DNA from: Bacteroidales bacterium
GTDB taxonomy: Bacteria; Bacteroidota; Bacteroidia; Bacteroidales; F082
Length of the DNA stretch: 33,546 nucleotides
Direction: 5' to 3'
Assembly (NCBI GenBank): GCA_016285355.1
Contig: JAEEQP010000044.1
Coordinates: 1-33,546 of the forward strand
Under the pieces are notes generated by a model that saw only the letters and a program-made list of their open reading frames with translations, searched no databases and had not been told where the DNA came from. A program made the translations under genes and the position numbers. Within the stretch, counting starts at the first letter, position 1. Each line of letters starts with the position of its first letter. This document shows positions 23,163 through 30,805 of the stretch, piece after piece.

Positions 23163-23297
23163 ATGTCACAAAACCAACAAAACGGGCAAAACTTCAAAAA
23201 GGCGGCGGCTACACAACCGTGTGCCGCCGGAAAGCCGCCGGTTGGCAGGCTTTCCCCATACTATAAAAGGTTTTGCAAGGTTTTGAATGTTTTGTGA
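23163..23297 (+). repeat. Structured repeat element, copy 2
   Basis: Same layout and orientation as copy 1. Ends are TCACAAAACC (23166-23175) and TGTTTTGTGA (23288-23297), with inner CAAAAC units. Hairpin A (23204-23228) has stem GGCGGC/GCCGCC and inner ACAC-AACC-GTGT. Hairpin B (23229-23255) has stem GGAAAGCC/GGCTTTCC with a small GCC/GGC inner stem. Hairpin A has a wholly different outer stem from copy 1, and hairpin B changes A-T to C-G at its inner pair. The loop core ACAACCGTGT and the GGAAAGC segment are conserved. Confidence 0.75.
23163..23297 (+). CDS. Possible 44-residue peptide encoded by repeat copy 2
   Basis: Open from ATG at 23163 to TGA at 23295-23297, 16 nt before the sirtuin ATG and about 20 nt after the predicted transcription start. 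The start MSQNQQNGQN and end CKVLNVL parallel the copy 1 peptide; the middle is Ala/Pro/Lys-rich (KKAAATQPCAAGKPP). It may act as a leader peptide, be a small protein, or be an accidental frame in a structured repeat. Confidence 0.4.
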   Translation: MSQNQQNGQNFKKAAATQPCAAGKPPVGRLSPYYKRFCKVLNVL

Positions 23298-23313
23298 TTA
23301 AAAACAACACGCT

Positions 23314-24066
23314 ATGAATAACGAAGAAAAAATCAAGCAAGCCGCTGAGATCCTATCGAAGGCGAAGAACATCGTGGGCTTCACCGGCGCAGGCACTTCC
23401 GCCGAGAGCGGCATCCCGCCTTTCCGTGGTGAGGGCGGCATCTGGAACCAGTACGACCCCAATTCCTTAGACATCGACTTCTACTACCGCCACACCAAGG
23501 AGTCGTGGAAGATCATCCGCGAGGTGTTCTACAACTTCTTCAGCAACAAGGATATTAAGCCTAACCCCGGACATCTCGTTCTGGCAAAATGGGAGAAAGA
23601 AGGTCGTCTGAGCAGCGTCATCACGCAGAACATCGATGACCTGCACACCGTGGCTGGCAACACTGTCGTGTATGAGTTCCACGGCAACATGTCGCGCTTC
23701 GTGTGTACTAAATGCGGCCACAAGGTCGATGCCAAGAGCCTGACACTCACCGAGGAACCGCCCCGTTGCGCCCAATGCGGCGGACTGATGAAGCCCGACT
23801 TCATCTTCTTCGGCGAGGGCATCCCCGAGGATGCTTACTACGGCTCGGTGCGTGCTGCCGAGAACTGCGATGCCTTTGTCATCATCGGTACTTCGGGACA
23901 GGTCAGCCCAGCAAACATGATTCCTGGTATCGCCAAACGCAATGGCGCCAAGATCATCGAAATCAACATGGAGCCTTCGACCTACACGAATTACATCACA
24001 GACATCTACCTCGAAGGCAAGTCGGGTGAGATTCTGCCCGCGATTGATGCGCTGATGACGCGATAA
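23314..24066 (+). CDS. cobB: Sir2-family NAD-dependent protein deacylase (sirtuin)
   Basis: A 250-residue sirtuin that removes acyl groups from lysine using NAD+. The NAD-binding signature GFTGAGTSAESGIPPFRG starts at residue 22, TQNIDDLH is at 104-111, and catalytic H123 lies in EFHGN. A zinc ribbon is formed by C131, C134, C152 and C155. GTSGQVSPA and EINMEPS complete the fold. The full length has no lesion. Its start follows repeat copy 2, which forms its leader, downstream of the 23106-23137 promoter. The stop abuts the stop of the convergent uracil-DNA-glycosylase-like gene with no gap. Substrate class (acetyl, succinyl or other) is not decidable here. Confidence 0.93.
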   Translation: MNNEEKIKQAAEILSKAKNIVGFTGAGTSAESGIPPFRGEGGIWNQYDPNSLDIDFYYRHTKESWKIIREVFYNFFSNKDIKPNPGHLVLAKWEKEGRLSSVITQNIDDLHTVAGNTVVYEFHGNMSRFVCTKCGHKVDAKSLTLTEEPPRCAQCGGLMKPDFIFFGEGIPEDAYYGSVRAAENCDAFVIIGTSGQVSPANMIPGIAKRNGAKIIEINMEPSTYTNYITDIYLEGKSGEILPAIDALMTR

Positions 24067-24633
24067 TTAGGCACTAAACACCGCCTCAAACATCCGTTTA
24101 TAGGCTTCAACTTTTTTGTCAAATGACAAAGGATAGGCTCTTGAAGATGAGGGTAATCGATACAAGGTTAAACTATCTTCGAGAGCCACTTTCGTGTTGG
24201 GCGAAGGAATCGTATCGACATTGAAATAACTACACACTTCCGTAGTGGCCTTCTCGCCTGTCGTTGCGATGGCATGGCATTGCGGCATTTGGGCAAGCAA
24301 GGCTCGGATGTCGGTGTGTTCGACGATTTCCAAGAAAGCATCCGAGGCATTGTCTTTCAGCCGTTTGACTGCCATGGCCGTATCGAAGAAGGCAATGCCT
24401 TTCTCGTTGAGGAAAGCTACGATTTCCTCCTTTTTGAAACATTTATGCTCTGTATCAACGAAATGGTTGCGGTCGCCGAACCAGATTTCACCCTCGATGC
24501 GCCAGTGGTCGTTGATGAAGTTAGGGTAGAAAAAGTCCATGCACCAACGCTTTTGAGGCGGTGGGAAACTGCCCAAAAACAGCACCTTGGCATTGACGGG
24601 CAGGAAGGGGTTTAAAGGGTGATACTCAATCAT
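24067..24633 (-). CDS. Uracil-DNA glycosylase family protein
   Basis: A 188-residue protein with the alpha/beta fold pattern of the UDG superfamily. The N-terminal motif AKVLFLGSFPPPQKRW corresponds to the G-x-x-P active-site loop, and the C-terminal LYRLPSSSRAYPLSFDKK to the leucine/DNA-intercalation loop (consensus around LP-S-SP). Such enzymes excise uracil or mismatched bases from DNA. The exact subfamily (MUG/SMUG2-like) is not certain. It is convergent with the sirtuin gene, stop against stop. The ATG at 24633 lies 17 bp after the stop of the short beta-repeat gene, so it may be the last gene of the fucosidase operon. Confidence 0.78.
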   Translation of the reverse strand: MIEYHPLNPFLPVNAKVLFLGSFPPPQKRWCMDFFYPNFINDHWRIEGEIWFGDRNHFVDTEHKCFKKEEIVAFLNEKGIAFFDTAMAVKRLKDNASDAFLEIVEHTDIRALLAQMPQCHAIATTGEKATTEVCSYFNVDTIPSPNTKVALEDSLTLYRLPSSSRAYPLSFDKKVEAYKRMFEAVFSA

Positions 24634-24650
24634 AGTACAACAAAATGGGA

Positions 24651-25004
24651 CTATTTCTTCACTCCAGGAAAGGATTCCACAATCTTGACCTTAATATCAG
24701 GGAAACTATTGACAATCTGAACTTTCATATCGGGAAAGTTCTCCACAAGCTTCACTTTGCCGCATTGGTCGGGGAAAGATTCCACTATCTTCACGTCCAA
24801 GTCCTCGAAAGATTCTACAATTTGAACCTTGATGTCAGGAAAACTCTCCACAATCTTCACCTTGCCGTAGAGATTGAAGGTTTTGCCGTCTTTGTTGGTA
24901 AACGTGCAATTCTCTTTGTTGATACCAGGTTTCTTGTCGCCCGACTGAGCCGCCATCGGCAAAGCCATAAATGCGAATAAGACAAAAAGCAATATATTTT
25001 TCAT
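24651..25004 (-). CDS. Secreted short beta-repeat protein, possible 7(1) septoil-knot fold
   Basis: A 117-residue exported protein: signal peptide MKNILLFVLFAFMALPMAAQ, then a charged linker and six near-perfect repeats of ~10-13 residues with the core KVKIVESFPD (variants IKVQIVESFED, LDVKIVESFPD, KVKLVENFPD, MKVQIVNSFPD, IKVKIVESFPG). A seventh, weaker unit precedes them (CTFTNKDGKTFNLYG). Alternating hydrophobic/charged residues predict one beta-strand per unit. The pattern resembles the small Bacteroidota family formerly called DUF6150 (7(1) septoil knot), though I rely on memory for that. The start at 25004 is 7 nt after the fucosidase stop; a longer frame from 25022 would overlap it. 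Function unknown. Confidence 0.72.
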   Translation of the reverse strand: MKNILLFVLFAFMALPMAAQSGDKKPGINKENCTFTNKDGKTFNLYGKVKIVESFPDIKVQIVESFEDLDVKIVESFPDQCGKVKLVENFPDMKVQIVNSFPDIKVKIVESFPGVKK

Positions 25005-25011
25005 GATGCTA

Positions 25012-26451
25012 TTATTTTTCAACTAAATATGCTCCTACTTGATTAATGCACAAAGTGCCTTTGAAAACCTTAAACCTAATTCTTAACTTATCAGCTTTAA
25101 CGGTCTGAAAACGAACAAGTCGCTTGTAACCGATGGTGGTCGTTGGCTCATTCACTTCAATAGGCAACCATTTGCAATTAAAGTAATAGTCCAAATAGAA
25201 TGCGTCAACATTTTGACCCAAAGGAATATACTCTTGCAAAAGCAAGCGATTGAAGGCTGTAGTTTTCGGGAAATCGAAGATGAGTTCCGCCTGATGAATG
25301 CCGTCTTCTGTTGCCCAGTATTTTGTGTAGTCGTCGTTCAGAATTTGTTTCGGACCAAATCTCCATGAACGCTTGTTGCTGGCCATTACCTTGCACCCTT
25401 TCAGCAAGTTGTTGGAAAAGTCCTTTTGAAGTTTCTGACACCAATTCACGGCATTTGCTGAGTCGATGTTTGGAATCCTACCATCTTGATTCACAGGGAA
25501 ATTGAGCAAAAGGTTGGCATTATGACCGACACTCTGGTAATACAAATCCATCAGCTGTTCCACGGTTTTTACCTTTCTGTCCTCACTTTCACGGTAGAAC
25601 CACCCTGGACGAATAGATACATCCACCTCGGCGGGTAACCAAGCCTCACCGTCGCGGTAGCCCTGTTGCAATGCCTTTGTATCATTAAGCGATTCAAAAT
25701 CAGTTTTGTACATGCACCATTGCGTTGCATTTGCCTTGCCTTCTTCGTTACCTATCCAACGTAGCGTCGGCACCGTGCCACCAAAGATGCTCGCTTCAGG
25801 ACTGTATTGCCACACGATGTCTCTCGCCTTCTCATAATCATAGTATTTCTCCGCCACTATCGAGCGCATTTCATCGGCACCGCCATACCACCCCGTTCCA
25901 CCATTGGCACCGTCGAACCAAAACTCAAACAAAGGTCCGTAATTGCTCACAAGTTCCTCAATCTGACGGTGATAGATGTCCACATAGCCCTGATAACCGT
26001 ACTCAGGCTGATTGCGGTCCCAAGGAGAAAGATACAACCCGAACTTCAAGCCATGCTTCTTGCAAGCCTCGGACAATTCGCGCACCAAGTCGCCTTTACC
26101 TTCCTTATAATATGTATTTTTGATGCAATAATCCGTAGTTTCCGTCGGCCAGAGGCAGAAGCCGTCGTGATGCTTAGCCGTGAGGATGATACCTTTCATG
26201 CCAGCAGCTTTCAAGGTCAAAACCCACTGTTCGCAGTCCAAATTCGTTGGATTAAAGGTGTAAGAAGGCGTATTGCCATAGCCCCATTCCATGTCGTTAA
26301 ACGTGTTTAAGCCAAAGTGTATAAAAGCGTATGTTTCAAGCTGTTGCCATTCTAATTGTTGTTGGGTTGGAATGGGATGGCATTGTTGCGGCCTTTTGAC
26401 GCAAGAAAGGCACATTGATAGCACCAATAGAAATAATATGAACTTCCTCAT
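25012..26451 (-). CDS. Alpha-L-fucosidase (GH29), lipoprotein
   Basis: A 479-residue glycoside hydrolase family 29 enzyme that releases alpha-L-fucose from glycans such as mucins and host or milk oligosaccharides. The signal peptide ends in a lipobox (LSMCLSC, Cys17), so it is surface- or periplasm-anchored. The barrel shows FIHFGLNTFNDMEWG, TAKHHDGFCLWPT and LKFGLYLSPWD. The nucleophile is D180 in FEFWFDGAN. The C-terminal ~130 residues form a beta-sandwich typical of GH29. Its promoter (26471-26501) overlaps a 23-bp direct repeat that may be an operator. A short beta-repeat gene follows 7 nt after the stop. No SusC/SusD pair is present, so this is not a standard PUL. Confidence 0.93.
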   Translation of the reverse strand: MRKFILFLLVLSMCLSCVKRPQQCHPIPTQQQLEWQQLETYAFIHFGLNTFNDMEWGYGNTPSYTFNPTNLDCEQWVLTLKAAGMKGIILTAKHHDGFCLWPTETTDYCIKNTYYKEGKGDLVRELSEACKKHGLKFGLYLSPWDRNQPEYGYQGYVDIYHRQIEELVSNYGPLFEFWFDGANGGTGWYGGADEMRSIVAEKYYDYEKARDIVWQYSPEASIFGGTVPTLRWIGNEEGKANATQWCMYKTDFESLNDTKALQQGYRDGEAWLPAEVDVSIRPGWFYRESEDRKVKTVEQLMDLYYQSVGHNANLLLNFPVNQDGRIPNIDSANAVNWCQKLQKDFSNNLLKGCKVMASNKRSWRFGPKQILNDDYTKYWATEDGIHQAELIFDFPKTTAFNRLLLQEYIPLGQNVDAFYLDYYFNCKWLPIEVNEPTTTIGYKRLVRFQTVKADKLRIRFKVFKGTLCINQVGAYLVEK

Positions 26452-26470
26452 TTGTCATGTATATTTGTTG

Positions 26471-26501
26471 CAAACTTACACTTTTATCGGGGAACACCAA
26501 A
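26471..26501 (-). promoter_or_regulatory. Promoter of the fucosidase gene
   Basis: Minus strand: the -33 element TTTG (26498-26501), a 19-bp spacer, and the -7 element TAAGTTTG (26471-26478). It lies 20 bp before the ATG at 26451. Confidence 0.65.
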
Positions 26502-26527
26502 CAAAAACTTACATTTTTCTTGGGGAA
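26472..26527. repeat. Two 23-bp direct repeats over the fucosidase promoter
   Basis: Units at 26472-26494 and 26505-26527 share AAACTTACA, then TTTT, then TC and GGGGAA, and start 33 bp apart (about three helical turns, same face). The first covers the -7 element, and the second lies just upstream of the -33 element. This arrangement fits binding of a regulator dimer or pair. Confidence 0.6.
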
Positions 26528-26531
26528 TGAC

Positions 26532-26567
26532 AAAAAAGGCGGCCCCAGAACAAACCCCGAGGCCGCC
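26532..26567 (-). terminator. Intrinsic terminator of the BACON/LamG operon
   Basis: Read on the minus strand: GGCGGCC, a 16-nt loop, GGCCGCC, then six T. It lies 35 bp past the stop at 26602 and just upstream of the fucosidase repeat region. Confidence 0.8.
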
Positions 26568-26601
26568 GGAAAAAAATGTCACAAATTTATTTTCTTTACT
26601 T

Positions 26602-28485
26602 TTACTGTTTCGCGTTAAATAGCATCTGAACCTCTGAAGCCGTCAAAGCACGGTTGTAGCTGCGGAAGTTGTCAAGCTTGCCATTGAAATAGCCTCCATT
26701 ACCATTAGCTTTTGCATCGACTCCAAGGAAACTATTATTGACATCGGATCCCCATTTTAATTTGTTACTCGCTTTCGATTCAACTCCCACACCATCCACA
26801 TAGATAACAGCAATATTACCATCATAGGCCAGTGTTAACATGTGCCAGCGGTTGTCGATATATTCAGAGAATGAAAGTGCAGTTGTCCAATCATTTTGAT
26901 AATAATCAGGTACATACGAGATGCATGAGGTGCTCGTAAACGCTAAAACTGATTCAGTCGCAGTAAAAGCTCCAATGTAGTTGTCGTCACTGCCAACCAA
27001 TACTTGGTTGTTTCTACCTGTTTTATACCATAGATTGATAGTAAATGGACCTCCAGCAGGGACAATGTTGTCTTGAATCAGAATATATGAACTTGATCCA
27101 TCAAACTTCATGGAATGACCTTCTCCGCTTGGTGTATCGTCGGAAACTTCTGCACCAAAATTAATACCCGTGTAATTGTCATAATAATCCACGATGTCGT
27201 TGCCGTCAAAGTTGAAGAAGCAGAACAGGCCATTTGAAATCACCAAGGTGTTGTCAACGTATGCAGCTGAAACATTGAGGTTTGCACTGTTATTGGTACC
27301 ATTCACGGTCACAGTGGTCGAAACAGGGCCGTGAATTTTAGTGCGGTCAATCATGGCGGTCACGAGAGTGCCACTACCAGCACTGGTACTGCCCGACATC
27401 GGGTTAAGCGTCAGCCAATCAACGTTAACAGGATTGATACTCCAACTGAGCGTAGTACCGGCGGAACCTACGTTTTTCACTTGGAAGGACATGGAGGTGG
27501 CGGTCTCACCGAAATCCAACGAGCCTTCACTCAGTTGCAGGATGGCTGTGCCAGTACCGCTTGAAGCCGCACTAAAAGTGATAGTAGAAGTGCTACCCGC
27601 ACCGCTCACACTGACCGAGGTGGAAACCATGCCTTCAATCTTCGAGCGGTCGATGGTAGCGGTCACCATGGAGCTGGCACCACCTGCTGTGTTGCCTGAA
27701 GTGGGTGTCAGGGTCAGCCAATCCACGTTGATGTTGGAGCACACCCAGTTGAGTGAAGTGGTTGATGGGCCTGTGTTCATCACATAGAAAGTCAAGCTGT
27801 TGGCTGAAGTACCAAAGTCAATCGAGTTCTCGCTAAGTTGAAGCTGTGGACCATTGTTGCCTGCAACGGTGACATTTACTGGAAGCACATTGCTTTGGTC
27901 GCTACTGCGTACGATAATGTTGGCCGTAGTACTCTGCTGAATCTGTGTGCGGTCGATATTCACCGAGACAGTGGTCTCCTGGCCACCTTGCAAGTTGCCC
28001 GAATTGGGGGTTGCCGTCAGCCAGTTCAAGCTTTCCTCGATTTCCCAACTCAAGGGCATAACCGAACTTGCGTTGATAATCTTAAATTGCAACTGCGAGA
28101 AGCTCTCACCAAAATCAAGGGTCTGCACATTAAGAGTGAAACCGCTCACCATGGGCTTCATCGTCATGTCGCCCGATGAGATGTTGTCTGCCACGATGGT
28201 GATGTTCTTGGTATTGCTCTCATAGCCCTCTTTCATTCCTTGAACGGTGTATTGTCCAGGTTCAAGGTTGTTGAACTGATAACGTCCGTCACTGCCTGTA
28301 ACGGCGGAGAGACCGGTCGGGCTGAGTGAGATGTTGACGCCTTGGATAGGCTCATTGGTGATGGAATTGGTCACAATTCCCTGAATTTTGCCAATGGTAG
28401 GAGTCTTTTCCTTAGCACAGGAAGTCATCAGAAGCACAAAAGCCAAGACAACACCCAAGGCTAATTGGATACTTGATTTTTTCAT
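26602..28485 (-). CDS. Surface lipoprotein: CarboxypepD_reg + three BACON domains + LamG-like lectin (paralogue A)
   Basis: A 627-residue lipoprotein with lipobox Cys23 (LLMTSC). In order: a CarboxypepD_reg-like domain (~30-100; GIVTNSITNEPIQGVNISLSP), three BACON-type beta-sandwiches (~105-385), each with a LDFG...F.V.N...L.W....WLT..P.SG pattern and DRTKI-like turns, and a concanavalin A/LamG-like domain (~395-625; FDGSSSYILIQDN, FTINLWYKTG, GKLDNFRSYNRALTASEV). BACON and LamG modules commonly bind glycans or mucin, so a cell-surface binding role is likely. The ATG at 28485 was chosen; the TTG at 28512 lies next to the upstream stop. It is a tandem paralogue of 28867-30747 and the last gene of the operon, before a terminator. 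Confidence 0.85.
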   Translation of the reverse strand: MKKSSIQLALGVVLAFVLLMTSCAKEKTPTIGKIQGIVTNSITNEPIQGVNISLSPTGLSAVTGSDGRYQFNNLEPGQYTVQGMKEGYESNTKNITIVADNISSGDMTMKPMVSGFTLNVQTLDFGESFSQLQFKIINASSVMPLSWEIEESLNWLTATPNSGNLQGGQETTVSVNIDRTQIQQSTTANIIVRSSDQSNVLPVNVTVAGNNGPQLQLSENSIDFGTSANSLTFYVMNTGPSTTSLNWVCSNINVDWLTLTPTSGNTAGGASSMVTATIDRSKIEGMVSTSVSVSGAGSTSTITFSAASSGTGTAILQLSEGSLDFGETATSMSFQVKNVGSAGTTLSWSINPVNVDWLTLNPMSGSTSAGSGTLVTAMIDRTKIHGPVSTTVTVNGTNNSANLNVSAAYVDNTLVISNGLFCFFNFDGNDIVDYYDNYTGINFGAEVSDDTPSGEGHSMKFDGSSSYILIQDNIVPAGGPFTINLWYKTGRNNQVLVGSDDNYIGAFTATESVLAFTSTSCISYVPDYYQNDWTTALSFSEYIDNRWHMLTLAYDGNIAVIYVDGVGVESKASNKLKWGSDVNNSFLGVDAKANGNGGYFNGKLDNFRSYNRALTASEVQMLFNAKQ

Positions 28486-28504
28486 TTTTTCTACCTTATC
28501 TTTA

Positions 28505-28834
28505 TTATTCAATATTCTTCGGCATCAGCTGCATATCGCCTCTGACTATTTCACCTGCCAGTACAGTCACTGTCTTTGTGTCAGTCTTGTAATTGGCATG
28601 GCGAGCTTGCATCTTGTATTGAACGGCTTCAAGGTCGTTAAATTCAAATATGCCGTCGGAGCCTGTCGTAGCGGATTTTCCCGAAGGTGAAAGGGTCATT
28701 GTGACATTGCTGATGGGTTCACCTGTGGTGGCATCGGTCACCATGCCTATCACATTACCGGTTAATGTGTACTCATCCTCTGTGCAACCTGCAAACATCA
28801 GGGCTAACAGAGCTAAAAGAAATACTTTTTTCAT
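28505..28834 (-). CDS. Small lipoprotein with a single CarboxypepD_reg-like domain
   Basis: A 109-residue lipoprotein: lipobox Cys17 (LMFAGC), then one carboxypeptidase-regulatory-like beta-sandwich (GMVTDATTGEPISNVTMTLSPSG, SATTGSDGIFEFNDLEAVQYKMQA) and nothing after it. It corresponds to the first domain of the two large neighbours without their BACON and LamG parts. It lies between them with short gaps (32 and 19 bp), so it is cotranscribed. It could be a truncated third paralogue or a deliberate short partner; the clean stop and intact signal favour an expressed protein. Confidence 0.8.
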   Translation of the reverse strand: MKKVFLLALLALMFAGCTEDEYTLTGNVIGMVTDATTGEPISNVTMTLSPSGKSATTGSDGIFEFNDLEAVQYKMQARHANYKTDTKTVTVLAGEIVRGDMQLMPKNIE

Positions 28835-28866
28835 AGTCAATTAGATTTATTTAGTCAAAGAATTAT

Positions 28867-30747
28867 TTACTGTTTTGCTTGATACAAGGATTGCACTTCT
28901 AATGCACTCAACGCACGATTATAGCTGCGGAAATTATCCAATTTGCCGTTGAATTTTCCTGCGTGGTTATTGTTAACAGCTGATCCAATAAAGGTCATGG
29001 TTACATCGCTGCCCCAACTCCAACCATTATTACCATAACTTTGCGTTGACTCAAACAACACACCATCAAGATAAATCATAGCCAAGTTTCCATCATTTTT
29101 TACAGCGATTGTCAACATGTGCCATTGATTATCAAGATAATTGGAAATGGGTTGATTTGTCGTTGTTGGATAGATTGGAGAGTCTGCTATGTAAGTAATG
29201 CTAGAAGATTCTGTCAGATAAAAACTATAACATGGCCAATCAAGGTACAAAACATCAGTACCAAGTAAATATTGGGCATTTGTTTCAGTCTTAAACCACA
29301 AATTTATGGTATATGTAGATCCCGATGGAACGATATTATCTTCTATAAATAAGAGCGAGTTGCCATCAAATTGTCTGGATTTGCCTTCACCAGAAGGAGT
29401 ATCGGTAGAGGTGGTCGTGCCACTATTAATACCTACGTAATTGCCCTGCCAGTCCACAACCTCTTCGCCATCAAAATCGAAATAACAGAACAGACCATCG
29501 TCAACCACCACGCTGGTATTCTTGTAATCAGCAGATACCGAGAGGTTTGCACTATTGTTAGTGCCATTTACGGTAACCGTGGTCGAAACATGGCTGGTAA
29601 TCTTATTGCGGTCGATAACGGCTGTCACTTGTGTACTTCCACCTGCATTGGTGCTGCCCGACATTGGAGTAAGCGTCAGCCAGTCTACTGAAGGAGCTGC
29701 AATGGTCCAGTCAAGTGTGGTGCCGTTGGAGCCGACATTCTTCACTTGGAAGGTCTTTGTGGTCTCTTCGACGCCAAAATCCAACGAACCATCGCTCAGT
29801 TGCAGAATGGCCGATCCCGAACCTTCTGATGAGGCAGTGAAAGTAATAGTGGAAGTGGTGCCTGCACCGCTCACGGTGACCGTAGTGGTAACCGAGCCGT
29901 TAATCTTCATGCGGTCGATGCTGGCAATCACCTCAGTGTTGCTACCGCCGGAAGTAGTGCCCGATGTAGGATTCAGCACTAACCAATCCACAGTGACGTT
30001 GGAACAGAACCAGTTCAACGAAGTGTTTGAAGGACCTCCGTTCATCACGTAGAAAGTGAGACTGTTGGCGGAAATTCCGAAATCAAGCAAGGTCTCGCTC
30101 AGTTGAAGTTGAGGACTATCGGTGCTACTGCCTGGAACAGTCACATTGATAGGCAGCACCACGGTTTGGCTACCACTTCTGACAGTAAGGTAGGCGCTGG
30201 TGCTTTGCTCAATTTGTGTACGGTCAATTTCCACTGTGACCGTGGTTTCCTGGTCGCCTTCCAAGTTGCCTGTCGAAGGATTGGCTGTCAGCCAGTTCAT
30301 GCTTTCCACGATTTCCCAACTCATTGGCTGTGTCTCGCTGTTGTTGATGATCTTGAACTGCAACTGTGAGAAGTTGGTGCCAAAGTCGAGGTATTCCACA
30401 TTGAGTCGGAAGCCATTCGTCAAGCGCTTCAGCATCATGTCGCCCGATGCAATTTTGCCACCTACGATGGTGATTCTCTTCGTGTTGCTCTCAAAACCTG
30501 ATTTCATAGCTTGAACAGTGTATTGTCCAGATTCAAGGTCGTTGAACTCATAGCGTCCATCGCTACCTGTCACGGCGGAGAGGCCAGTAGGACTGAGTGA
30601 AATGTTGACGCCTTGGATAGGCTCATTGGTGGTGGCATTGGTCACAATTCCTTGAATTCGGCCTAAAGCCTCATCTTTTTTGCATGACCAAAACATGCAT
30701 AGTGCGAAGGCGATTACCATGCCCAGAACTAATTTAGCTGTTTTCAT
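28867..30747 (-). CDS. Surface lipoprotein: CarboxypepD_reg + three BACON domains + LamG-like lectin (paralogue B)
   Basis: A 626-residue paralogue of 26602-28485 with the same domain order: lipobox Cys22 (MFWSC), a CarboxypepD_reg-like domain, three BACON-type domains, and a LamG-like C-terminal domain (FDGNSLLFIEDN, YTINLWFKTET, GKLDNFRSYNRALSALEV). The N-terminal domains are nearly identical to paralogue A (GVNISLSPTGLSAVTGSDGR in both). The lectin-like domains differ more, particularly in loops, suggesting different ligands. The longer frame from 30840 enters the upstream gene, so the ATG at 30747 is used. It lies 58 bp after the upstream stop. Confidence 0.85.
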   Translation of the reverse strand: MKTAKLVLGMVIAFALCMFWSCKKDEALGRIQGIVTNATTNEPIQGVNISLSPTGLSAVTGSDGRYEFNDLESGQYTVQAMKSGFESNTKRITIVGGKIASGDMMLKRLTNGFRLNVEYLDFGTNFSQLQFKIINNSETQPMSWEIVESMNWLTANPSTGNLEGDQETTVTVEIDRTQIEQSTSAYLTVRSGSQTVVLPINVTVPGSSTDSPQLQLSETLLDFGISANSLTFYVMNGGPSNTSLNWFCSNVTVDWLVLNPTSGTTSGGSNTEVIASIDRMKINGSVTTTVTVSGAGTTSTITFTASSEGSGSAILQLSDGSLDFGVEETTKTFQVKNVGSNGTTLDWTIAAPSVDWLTLTPMSGSTNAGGSTQVTAVIDRNKITSHVSTTVTVNGTNNSANLSVSADYKNTSVVVDDGLFCYFDFDGEEVVDWQGNYVGINSGTTTSTDTPSGEGKSRQFDGNSLLFIEDNIVPSGSTYTINLWFKTETNAQYLLGTDVLYLDWPCYSFYLTESSSITYIADSPIYPTTTNQPISNYLDNQWHMLTIAVKNDGNLAMIYLDGVLFESTQSYGNNGWSWGSDVTMTFIGSAVNNNHAGKFNGKLDNFRSYNRALSALEVQSLYQAKQ

Positions 30748-30805
30748 AATACTAATGATTTGATTTAATTGATAATTTATTTGTTTGCTAATATAAATCA
30801 AGGTT

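Noticed and set aside
26336..26533. 65-codon ORF across the fucosidase promoter
   Set aside because: Its first half is a translation of the 23-bp direct repeats and the rest overlaps the fucosidase start in another frame.
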